Shown here in pieces: positions 51,414-58,469 of a stretch of 64,000 nucleotides of DNA. The notes below the pieces were generated by a model. It saw nothing but the letters and a program-made list of their open reading frames with translations, ran no database searches and was not told the origin of the DNA. The translations under genes and the position numbers were made by a program. Location: assembly GCA_964480725.1 (NCBI GenBank), contig CAYZQO010000006.1, forward strand, positions 68,496 to 132,495, given 5' to 3'. The stretch's first letter is position 1. Each line of letters begins with the position of its first letter. The stretch comes from JAFGBI01 sp964480725. Its GTDB lineage: Bacteria > Myxococcota_A > Polyangia > Polyangiales > Polyangiaceae.

Positions 51414-52904
51414 TTGCCGAAGTTCACCTGGAGCCCCGATCCCGAAGCGTTCGGGTTCGTCCTACCGGCGCCGTTCTGGATGGTGATGATCGCGGTCGCG
51501 GTCCTCGCCGGCCTCTTCGCGTTCGCCTCTCACCGCGCCGAGGATCGGGGCGGGGTCTGGTTTGGAATCCTGGCCGCCGTCGGCGCCCTCATCGCGGCAG
51601 CGTACTGGCCCCTGTGGCAGCCGTGGGTGGCGATCCGCTACTACTCGCTCATCTTCGTGGTGGTGTTCCTGGGCGGCTACTGGCTGCTCGACTGGCAGAT
51701 CCGGCGCGGCGGGGGCGGTCGGGAGGAGGCGGGGGACTTCATCGTCTTCGGGGTGATCGGCGTGCTGGCCGGCGCCCGGCTCGGCCACGTCATCTTCTAC
51801 GACCTCGACAAGGCCCTCGCCGACCCGATGTGGGTCTTCGCCATCTGGACCGGCGGGCTCGCGAGCCATGGGGCGACCATCGGGCTCATCCTCGCCATGT
51901 GGCTGTTCACCGCGCGGCGGGGCGTCCCCTTTCTCGAGGGGGCCGACCGCTTCGCCTTCTCGGCTGCGCTCGGGGCGACGCTGGTGCGCCTTGGCAACTT
52001 CCTCAACTCCGAGATCGTCGGCGCCGAGGTCAAGGACGGCTCCTGGGGCGTGCTGTTCGCCAAGACCTGCGAGGCGCGCCCGGAGACGGCCGGCTGCTGG
52101 AAGGCCTTCGGCATGCGCGCCGCCGACTACGCGGAGAAATGCCAGTCCGGCAACCTCGACTGCTGGGGCTACGACGAGACGGTGATCTACCGTCACCCGA
52201 GCCAGCTCTACGAGGTGACGCTGGGGCTCCTGGTGCTGCTTTCGCTCTATCTGTTCGACCGGGCCCTCGGCAAGGAGAAGCGGCCCCGCGGCGCCCTCAT
52301 CTCGCTCTTCTTCGTGCTCTACTTCGTGGGGCGGTTCATCGTCGAGTTCTTCAAGGACTATCAGACCGACTTCGAGCGCAGCTGGGAGATGCTGTCGATG
52401 GGGCAGCTGCTCAGCATCCCGGGGATCCTGCTCGGGGCGTACGGGCTGTACTGGGCGTTCCAGCGCCGTCTGCCCGCGGGCTGGGCGCCAGCGGTCGCGG
52501 GCAACGCCTTCGCGACCGAGGACGAGCCGGAGGAGGACGAGGACCGCCGCCGCGATCGCGACGTCGACGCCGAATTCGGTGGCCGCCGGCGCCGCCGCGG
52601 CAAGGGCAAGAAGGGCAAGGGCCAGCGCCAGACAGGCCAGCGCACCGGGGCAACGGCCAGCGCCCGCAGGCGGGAGGTCCCCGCGCCGGAGCTGCCGGAG
52701 GCGGAGGTCGACGAGCCAGGCGCGCCGACCGACGACGGGGCGGAGCGCGACGACGAGTCCCCGACGGCGAGCGCCGCGGCCGAACCCGCCGGGGCGGCCG
52801 CCGCCGAAGGTGGCGAGGCCGCCGCGCCGCGCCGCCGCAAGCGCCGCCGCCGCCGCCCGAGCGAGCCCGCGGCTCCCACGCGTGACGACGACGACGACGA
52901 GTGA
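51414..52904 (+). CDS. lgt: Prolipoprotein diacylglyceryl transferase with long charged tail
   Basis: About 496 residues from a TTG at 51414, which has GAAGGAAAG 12 nt ahead; the GTG at 51357 is an alternative. Seven membrane segments; IRYYSLIFVVVFLGG, GGLASHGATIG (active-site His), LGNFLNSEIVG preceded by VR (catalytic Arg) and GRFIVEFFKDYQ are the Lgt motifs. It attaches diacylglycerol to the lipobox Cys of lipoproteins, abundant here. A C-terminal extension of about 130 residues follows, first acidic, then Arg/Lys-rich, then acidic with poly-Arg and DDDDDE; it has no counterpart in typical Lgt. An insertion with Cys (CEARPETAGCW, CQSGNLDCW) in a periplasmic loop is also unusual. Confidence 0.93.
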   Translation: MPKFTWSPDPEAFGFVLPAPFWMVMIAVAVLAGLFAFASHRAEDRGGVWFGILAAVGALIAAAYWPLWQPWVAIRYYSLIFVVVFLGGYWLLDWQIRRGGGGREEAGDFIVFGVIGVLAGARLGHVIFYDLDKALADPMWVFAIWTGGLASHGATIGLILAMWLFTARRGVPFLEGADRFAFSAALGATLVRLGNFLNSEIVGAEVKDGSWGVLFAKTCEARPETAGCWKAFGMRAADYAEKCQSGNLDCWGYDETVIYRHPSQLYEVTLGLLVLLSLYLFDRALGKEKRPRGALISLFFVLYFVGRFIVEFFKDYQTDFERSWEMLSMGQLLSIPGILLGAYGLYWAFQRRLPAGWAPAVAGNAFATEDEPEEDEDRRRDRDVDAEFGGRRRRRGKGKKGKGQRQTGQRTGATASARRREVPAPELPEAEVDEPGAPTDDGAERDDESPTASAAAEPAGAAAAEGGEAAAPRRRKRRRRRPSEPAAPTRDDDDDE

Positions 52905-52919
52905 CCGCGGCGGGCGGGC

Positions 52920-53708
52920 TCAGCCGTCCAGCACGTCGCGGATCGCGTAGCTCCCCGGCGCCTTGCCGTGGATCCAGCGCGCGGCGCGCAGCGCACCGTG
53001 GGCGAGCACCTCGCGGCTCTGTGCGCGGTGCGTGAGCTCGAGCCGCTCGCCGGGACCGAGCAGGTAGACCGTGTGGTCGCCGACAACGTCGCCGCCACGC
53101 ACGGCCAGCACGCCCACCTCGTCCTGCTGCCGCGCGCCGACCTCGCCGTCCCGCCCGTGCAGCTCGCGCGCCTCGGGCCGCACGGCCCGGACCGCCTGGG
53201 CGAGCCGCCGCGCCGTCCCGCTCGGCGCGTCCACCTTCCTCCGGTGGTGGATCTCGACGATCTCCGCGTCGTACTCGGGCCCGAGGCGCCCGAGGGCCTG
53301 CTCCACCAGCTCCGCGAGCACCTGCACACCGAAGCTCATGTTCGGCGCCCAGAGCACGGGCACCGCCGCCGCAGCCCGATCGAGCGCGGCGTGCGCCGCC
53401 GCGTCGAGGTTCGTGGTCCCGCTCACCAGCGCGACCCCCGCCCGCCCCGCGGCCGCCGCGATCCCGGCCACGGCCGCGGCCGTCGAGAAGTCGATGACCA
53501 CGTCCGCGCCGAGCACGGTGGCCGCCGGGTCCGGGCTGGCGACGACCCCGAGCGCCCCGAGCCCGGCGAGCTCGCCGAGGTCGCGCCCCACAGCAGGGTC
53601 GTCCGCCGCGCACCCCGCCCCGACGAGCTCGAGATCCCCGGCGGCCCGCACGAGCCGCGCGATGGCAAGTCCCATGCGCCCGGTAGCGCCGTAGAGGGCA
53701 AGCTTCAT
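52920..53708 (-). CDS. dapB: 4-Hydroxy-tetrahydrodipicolinate reductase
   Basis: 262 residues. NAD(P)H-dependent step of the lysine/mDAP pathway. LALYGATGRMGLAIARLV is the dinucleotide-binding loop, VVIDFSTAAAVAG and LVSGTTNLD the next motifs, PNMSFGVQVL, and EIVEIHHRRKVDAPSGTA the substrate site (His154, His155, Lys158). HTVYLLGPGERLELTHRAQSR completes the fold. Convergent with lgt, 15 nt apart. Product supplies mDAP for the crosslinks cut by MepA. Confidence 0.97.
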   Translation of the reverse strand: MKLALYGATGRMGLAIARLVRAAGDLELVGAGCAADDPAVGRDLGELAGLGALGVVASPDPAATVLGADVVIDFSTAAAVAGIAAAAGRAGVALVSGTTNLDAAAHAALDRAAAAVPVLWAPNMSFGVQVLAELVEQALGRLGPEYDAEIVEIHHRRKVDAPSGTARRLAQAVRAVRPEARELHGRDGEVGARQQDEVGVLAVRGGDVVGDHTVYLLGPGERLELTHRAQSREVLAHGALRAARWIHGKAPGSYAIRDVLDG

Positions 53709-53843
53709 GATCCTTTTCTCCGAAATCCTCGACCGTCACCGCCACCAAGACACCGGGTTCCGGCGCCAGCGGCCCGGGGAGGTGTTCCAGAGCGCGAGCG
53801 CGAGCGCAAGCTGCCCCCACCCGTCGCGGCTCCGCCGCGCCGG

Positions 53844-53918
53844 CCTCCCCCAAACCCGCGGGCGGCGCCTCCGGCCCCGCCCGCGGCCGGGGGAGGCGAC
53901 CCCCTCGAATCGAGGGGG
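53844..53918. repeat. Two adjacent large inverted repeats
   Basis: First hairpin: CCTCCCCC (53844-53851) with GGGGGAGG (53889-53896), containing CCGCGGGC (53856-53863) with GCCCGCGG (53879-53886), loop of about 15 nt. Second, directly after it: CCCCCTCGA (53900-53908) with TCGAGGGGG (53910-53918). Both stand in the 337-bp gap between the divergent dapB and MYXO-CTERM genes; the remainder of the gap shows no gene. Confidence 0.75.
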
Positions 53919-54045
53919 CGCGCCCCGTCAGTTACCAGTCCGAGTGGGAACCTGGAATCTACGCGGGTTTGCTGGACGGCGCCCGAGCGACTCGCCAGAC
54001 TCCCCGGAGGTCGCCGCCCTCTTCCGTCGCGGCGCCGGGAGGCCC

Positions 54046-55122
54046 ATGCGCTCGATCCTTCACGCCGCTCGCCGTTCCACTCTTTTCGCCGCTACCCTGC
54101 TCGCCTCGGGCGCGCTGGTTTCCACCGCCTTGGCCGCCGAGGGCGATCCCTGCACCGCAGACGCGGACTGCGGCGACGGCTACGCCTGCGAGGATAGGGA
54201 CAGCGCAGGACCCTCGGACGAGGGCGGAGCGGCCCCCGAGGCGACGGGCACCTGCGTGATCGCTCGCCGGCCCTGCACCTCCGACGCCGACTGCGACGCG
54301 AACTACGAGTGCGAGTTCTACGACGCGCCGTCGATCGGCGTGTGTGACACGGAGGGGAACTGCGAGGGCGTGCCGACCGAGGAGAGCACGACCGGTGAGT
54401 GCGTCGGCGTGCCCATGGATTGCTCAAGCGACGCCGACTGCCCCGAGGCGTCAGCGTGCATGAGCGGCCTCTGCACCTTCGCCTTCGCTTCTTGCACGGC
54501 GGACACCGATTGCGACGACCTCTACCTCTGCCTGCCCGACGATAGCGAGGTCTGCACCGCGTACGACTGCGCGCCAGATGACGAGGACTGCGTGCCCGAG
54601 GTCGTGTGCGAGCCGGCAGAGGACGCGGGCTACTGCTTCCCCGCGCCCCAGCCCTGCACCAGCGACGCCGACTGCACGGGCGATTGGACCTGCTACGACG
54701 TGCCCAACGACAACGACCTGCCCGAGGCCTGGGTGGGCGTGGACAAGAGCTGCCTCCCGCCGGGGATCGTCGGCGCCGTCGAGGGCTGGATCGCGGTGGA
54801 GGGTGACGAGTACGACGACTCCGACACGGCAGGCCCGAACTATGGCGACTCCGACGTGAGCGGCCGGGCGGGGATGGGACCGGTCGCCGAGGACGAGGAG
54901 GCAGAGGCAGCGCCCCGCGGCGAGGGCGGCGCCGCTGCCAGCGGCGAGGACGACGGCGTCGACGAGGCCGACGTCGAGGCGACCGCGAGCGCCGCGGCCG
55001 AGACCGACGACAGCGGCTGCCGGGCGGCGGGCGCCGGATCCACCGGCACGAGCGCGCTCGGCCTGTTGCTCGCGGCCGCTGGGTTAGCCGTCGGACGTCG
55101 GCGAGCCGCCCGCCGCGGGTGA
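54046..55122 (+). CDS. Cys-rich secreted protein with MYXO-CTERM-like sorting end
   Basis: 358 residues. Signal peptide to ALAAEG, then about seven modules of the form DPCTADADCGDGYACE, RPCTSDADCDANYECE, MDCSSDADCPEASAC, SCTADTDCDDLYLCLPD and QPCTSDADCTGDWTC, six-Cys Dickkopf/EB-like repeats found in myxobacterial surface proteins. An acidic Ala/Glu-rich region follows, and the last 38 residues read DDSGCRAAGAG, hydrophobic LGLLLAAAGLAVG, RRRAARR: Cys, membrane segment and basic tail as in MYXO-CTERM (TIGR03901), which is removed when the protein is delivered to the outer surface. A strong lineage marker. Confidence 0.88.
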   Translation: MRSILHAARRSTLFAATLLASGALVSTALAAEGDPCTADADCGDGYACEDRDSAGPSDEGGAAPEATGTCVIARRPCTSDADCDANYECEFYDAPSIGVCDTEGNCEGVPTEESTTGECVGVPMDCSSDADCPEASACMSGLCTFAFASCTADTDCDDLYLCLPDDSEVCTAYDCAPDDEDCVPEVVCEPAEDAGYCFPAPQPCTSDADCTGDWTCYDVPNDNDLPEAWVGVDKSCLPPGIVGAVEGWIAVEGDEYDDSDTAGPNYGDSDVSGRAGMGPVAEDEEAEAAPRGEGGAAASGEDDGVDEADVEATASAAAETDDSGCRAAGAGSTGTSALGLLLAAAGLAVGRRRAARRG

Positions 55123-55210
55123 AGGCTGCGCGCGGGCACCGCTCCTTTCCCGGGCTCGCGACGACTCACTCCACGGCGCGCGCGTGAGCGCGCCGGAAGG
55201 AGACGAGGCA

Positions 55211-55825
55211 ATGGCCGAGCGGAAGCGGATCCGCGTGGGGTGCTGGGCGCTGGTGGCCGTGGCGGCGGCGGGGGCCTGCACCTCTGGCGGCGGCGTGGGC
55301 GATCCCTGTCTACCCGAGGAGGAGTACGACGCCACCTTCAGCGGCTTCGCGCTCAGCGAGGTGAGCGTCGAGACGGCGTCGCTAGGCTGCGAGTCACGCC
55401 TCTGCCTCGTCAACCACTTCCAGGGTCGCGTGTCCTGCCCCTTCGGCCAGCGCCAGTCCGACCTCGCGCTCCCGGGCACCGCCCCCGAGCGGTGCCGCGT
55501 CCCCCAGACGACGGGCGATCGCCCCGAGGACTCGGTAGGGGTCCCGGTCCCCGCCTGGAGCCTGGATCGGCCGCGGGACGCCGCCGTGTACTGCTCCTGC
55601 CGGTGCGACGGCCCCGACCGGAACGCTCGCTACTGCGACTGCCCCGAGGGCTTCACCTGCGAGCCCCTGGTCCCGGATCTCGCGACCGCCACCGATCGCC
55701 AGCTCGTCGGATCGTACTGCGTCCGGCACGGCACCCGCTTCGATCGCACCGCTGTCAGCGGCGAGGACTGCGGCACGACCCCGGAGGACGAGCGCTGCCC
55801 GCTCCCCGCCGGCGTCAACCCGTGA
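55211..55825 (+). CDS. Cys-rich lipoprotein
   Basis: 204 residues from the ATG at 55211 with AAGGAGACGAGG before it (a GTG at 55184 is in frame). Lipobox AAGAC, then a domain with 17 Cys: DPCLPEEEYDATFSGF, LGCESRLCLVNHFQGRVSCPFG, YCSCRCDGPDRNARYCDCPEGFTCEPL, GSYCVRHGTRFD. YCSCRCxGP and FTCEPL are typical of short myxobacterial Cys-rich lipoproteins. Function unknown. It follows the MYXO-CTERM gene by 88 nt and may share its transcript. Confidence 0.78.
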   Translation: MAERKRIRVGCWALVAVAAAGACTSGGGVGDPCLPEEEYDATFSGFALSEVSVETASLGCESRLCLVNHFQGRVSCPFGQRQSDLALPGTAPERCRVPQTTGDRPEDSVGVPVPAWSLDRPRDAAVYCSCRCDGPDRNARYCDCPEGFTCEPLVPDLATATDRQLVGSYCVRHGTRFDRTAVSGEDCGTTPEDERCPLPAGVNP

Positions 55826-55854
55826 CCCGCGGTGGTCGCCGTCGCGCGCCGCCA

Positions 55855-56018
55855 TCCCCCGAGAGCAGCAATCAGGTTGATTGCTGCGAAAGATCAACGA
55901 CCTGGAGCACCGAACCGGGAGCAGATCTCGCCCCAGGCGCCGCTGAAGACGCACCCTCGCCCTGAGGGGGTGCGTCTTCGGCGACGCTGTTGCCATTGGC
56001 AACCTGATCGGTGCTCTA
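55855..56018 (-). ncRNA. Structured repeat element, copy C (putative RNA, minus strand)
   Basis: Read on the minus strand: TAGAGC box (56018-56013); stem 1 GTTGCC/GGCAAC (at 55989-56003) with loop AAT; stem 2 GAAGACGCACCC with GGGTGCGTCTTC (at 55945-55979), 12 bp and longer than in copies A and B, without the inner stem; conserved GCGCCTGGGGCGAGATCTG and GGTCGTTGATCTTT; terminal stem GCAGCAATC/GATTGCTGC (at 55865-55887). The middle pair of stem 2 is A-T here, C-G in A and T-A in B. It fills the gap between two convergent genes, so it cannot be a leader of either. Confidence 0.6.
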
Positions 56019-56040
56019 GGAGGCGACCGCCGCGGGCCCC

Positions 56041-56715
56041 TCACCGCCCACAGCCGGCGACGAGCACCCGCGCTCGAGCTCGCATCGTCGAGTCGCTGGC
56101 GGTGGCGAGCGGGGCCGCCGCGGCAGTGGCTCGAGCACAGTCCCCCTCGGCGACGGCGAGCTGCACCAGCGAGAGTCGGGCGCGATCGCGGAGCTCGGGG
56201 TCGCCGCTCGCGGCGAGCTCGGTGAGCTCCACGCGCGCCGTCGGTCGATCGCCGCGCTCGAGCGCCGCGTCCACCCGGCGCCAGGCGGCCGCCCCCGCCC
56301 GATCCGCGACGGGGGCGCCGCCGCCGGCCGGCCGCGCCGTGGATGACGACGGGGTGGACGCCGAGGGCGCGGCGGGCGCGGGTGCGGCCGTGGAGCTGGC
56401 GACGAGCGCGACGCTCGCGCCGGTCGCCGCCGCGGGCGGGGCGCGGCGGGCCGCAACCAGGGCCGAAGCCGCCGGAGGCGACGCTCCGTCCCGAGGCCCC
56501 GACGCCCCGAACGCGCGCGCCATGGCGTGAGCGATCCCCACCCCGAGCACCGCCGCGGCGAGCAGCGCGACGACGCGCGCGGGGCGCCGGCCGCGAGGCG
56601 AGCGCGCCAGCCGGCGCCGGAGGCGCTCGACGGCGGCCTGCACCTCGTGGTCGTCCGGACGATCCCGCTCCCAGGCGGCGCGGGCGCGATCGAATCGGGC
56701 GTCGAGATCGTTCAC
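56041..56715 (-). CDS. Putative anti-sigma factor (single-span membrane protein)
   Basis: 224 residues, GTG start overlapping the sigma-factor stop as GTGA. N-terminal cytoplasmic part of about 45 residues (FDRARAAWERDRPDDHEVQAAVERLRRRLA), one membrane segment (VVALLAAAVLGVGIAHAMA), an Ala/Pro/Ser-rich periplasmic region and a helical C-terminus with TPR-like character (AWRRVDAALERGDRPTARVELTELAASGDPELRDRARLSLVQLAVAEG). No Zn-binding HxxxCxxC motif is present. The anti-sigma role is inferred from coupling to the sigma gene and topology. Confidence 0.7.
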   Translation of the reverse strand: MNDLDARFDRARAAWERDRPDDHEVQAAVERLRRRLARSPRGRRPARVVALLAAAVLGVGIAHAMARAFGASGPRDGASPPAASALVAARRAPPAAATGASVALVASSTAAPAPAAPSASTPSSSTARPAGGGAPVADRAGAAAWRRVDAALERGDRPTARVELTELAASGDPELRDRARLSLVQLAVAEGDCARATAAAAPLATASDSTMRARARVLVAGCGR

Positions 56716-57344
56716 GGCGCGGCCTCCTCGTCGAAGAGCGGATCGGCACGCAGGAGCGCGCCGAGGCGCTGGTGGGCGTCACGGTGACGCGACCGCACCG
56801 TCCGCTCGTTCGCGCCCACGACGGCGGCCACCTCCGCGAGGGGGAGCCCCTCGAAGTCGTGGAGCACGACCACGGCGCGCTTGGCCGGCGGGAGCTGCGC
56901 GAGGTGGGCGCGCAGGCGATCGGCGCGGATTCGCAGGCGCACCGCGAGCTCGGGGCTCACCCCGGGGCTCGGCGCGTCCCCGGCCGGGTCGGCGACCACG
57001 ACGAAGCGCCGTCGCCAGCGGCGGTGCCAACGCTCGTGGTCGAGCCAGGTCCGGTACGCCACGCCGTAGGTCCAGGTCGACAGGAGCGACCGTCCCTCGA
57101 AGCGAGGCCAGGCGCGCACCGCGCGCTCGGCGGCCGCCTGCACCAGGTCGTCGAGATCGCCGCGCGGCCCCGCCAGCGCGCGCAGTTGGCGGAAGAGCAG
57201 CCCGTAGGCGACCTCGGGGAGCCGATCGGCGCGACTCCGAGCCGCGGTGTCGTCCGGACCGGCCTGATCCGGCGCCCGGACCGGCTCGGCCGGCCTCGCA
57301 CGCCCGGTCCAGAGGCGCTCGCTGGGGATCGCGGGCAGCGTCAT
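56712..57344 (-). CDS. ECF-type RNA polymerase sigma factor
   Basis: 210 residues from the ATG at 57344. Region 2: LLFRQLRALAGPRGDLDDLVQAAAERAVRAWPRFEGRS and LLSTWTYGVAYRTWLDHERW; region 4: LAQLPPAKRAVVVLHDFEGLPLAEVAAVVGANERTVRSRHRDAHQRL, a helix-turn-helix. Together these are ECF hallmarks, with an N-terminal extension of about 40 residues. The following gene begins within its stop codon and probably encodes its anti-sigma factor. The divergent gene at 57470 may be a target. Confidence 0.92.
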   Translation of the reverse strand: MTLPAIPSERLWTGRARPAEPVRAPDQAGPDDTAARSRADRLPEVAYGLLFRQLRALAGPRGDLDDLVQAAAERAVRAWPRFEGRSLLSTWTYGVAYRTWLDHERWHRRWRRRFVVVADPAGDAPSPGVSPELAVRLRIRADRLRAHLAQLPPAKRAVVVLHDFEGLPLAEVAAVVGANERTVRSRHRDAHQRLGALLRADPLFDEEAAP

Positions 57345-57469
57345 CGACAGGGGATCACTCCCTGCAGCGTGAGTCGCCGCACCCCGCCCCCAGGATCGGT
57401 CGTCCGTCGCCACCCGTTCAATCTTGCAGCCTGGCACGGCGGCGCGCCGTACGCGACCCTGGCACCACC

Positions 57470-58420
57470 ATGCGGGGCGCCACGCGACTCGGGCCGGCGC
57501 TCGCCGTCGTGCTCGGATCCCGATCGGCCGGGGCGACCGAGATCACGGTGGACTGCCCCCGGGTCGAGGGCGAGACGACCGCCGAGCTCCGGGCGCGCGC
57601 GCGGCTGACCCTCGACGCCCAGGGCAGGGCGGCGGTGCAATCGGTAACGATCCGGTGCCAGGGGGAAGCGGTCTGGATCGATTGGCAGGCCGTCGACGTG
57701 GAGCGGCTGCCCGTCGACACGTCGGCGGGGCTGGTCGAGGGATCCCTGCGCGCGATCGAGGGGCGCCTGGCGGAGGAGCGAGCACCTCTCGAGGGGGCGT
57801 CCCTCGACCGGGCTCCGCGCGAGCCGGCGGCCGCGCCCACCCCGGAGCAGGCCCTCCTCGCCCCTCGCCCCGCCCCGGGCGCGCCGCCGCCGGGGGAAGG
57901 CGCGCCGACGACACCAGCCGCCCGCCCCGCGCGCCGTCCCGACCTCCCCCGGGCGATCGTCGGTGGCCTCGCGCTCGGCGCGGCGATCGCGCCGCACCCC
58001 GACGGCGTCGGGTTCGGACCGGTGCTCCTGCTCGGGCTCGGCTGGCGAGACGTCGTGGGGCTCCTGAGCGAGGGGGTGATCGTCGATCCGGTCGCCTCGA
58101 CGCTCCTCGTCACCCCTCGCCTGGGCATCGGCTGGGGCGCGCCGTGGGTCGCGCACCATAGACTCGGCGCGGCCGCGTGCTTCGGCGTAGACGGACTCTC
58201 CGCGCTCGGGCCCGCCTCCGCCGCGGAGGGGCACCGTACGGACGCGACGCCGCTCCTCGGCGCGGGCCTGCGCGTCGCCTGGAGCCGCCGCCCCACGGCG
58301 GCCTGGATCGGCCTCGACGCGAGCTACCGCTTCGCGCAGCTACGCGTGTCCGAACCGCACACCGCCACCCTGCCGCGCGCCACCATGGCGCTCGTCGGCG
58401 GGGTGGTGCTTCGGCGGTGA
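57470..58420 (+). CDS. Exported protein of unknown function, possibly beta-barrel
   Basis: 316 residues. Signal peptide (LGPALAVVLGSRSAGA), a small first domain (EITVDCPRVEGETTAELRARARLTL, SVTIRCQGEAVWIDW), a Pro/Ala hinge near 120-150, and a C-terminal part of alternating hydrophobic strands (AIVGGLALGAAIAP, GPVLLLGLGWRDVVGLL, LLVTPRLGIGWGAP, LGAGLRVAWSRRPTAAWIGLDASYRF) ending in VGGVVLRR, consistent with an outer-membrane beta-barrel. Divergent from the sigma gene by 125 bp and possibly under its control. The barrel is inferred only. Confidence 0.65.
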   Translation: MRGATRLGPALAVVLGSRSAGATEITVDCPRVEGETTAELRARARLTLDAQGRAAVQSVTIRCQGEAVWIDWQAVDVERLPVDTSAGLVEGSLRAIEGRLAEERAPLEGASLDRAPREPAAAPTPEQALLAPRPAPGAPPPGEGAPTTPAARPARRPDLPRAIVGGLALGAAIAPHPDGVGFGPVLLLGLGWRDVVGLLSEGVIVDPVASTLLVTPRLGIGWGAPWVAHHRLGAAACFGVDGLSALGPASAAEGHRTDATPLLGAGLRVAWSRRPTAAWIGLDASYRFAQLRVSEPHTATLPRATMALVGGVVLRR

Positions 58421-58421
58421 G

Positions 58422-58460
58422 GCGCCCTCCCGCCGACCGCCACGCGGGCCCGGAGGGCGC
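58422..58460. terminator. Inverted repeat between convergent genes
   Basis: GCGCCCTCC (58422-58430) pairs with GGAGGGCGC (58452-58460), 9 bp with a 21-nt loop, lying between the ends of the barrel-like and BNR_4-type genes. It may act as a bidirectional terminator; there is no T-run. Confidence 0.5.
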
Positions 58461-58469
58461 GTCGCCCGT

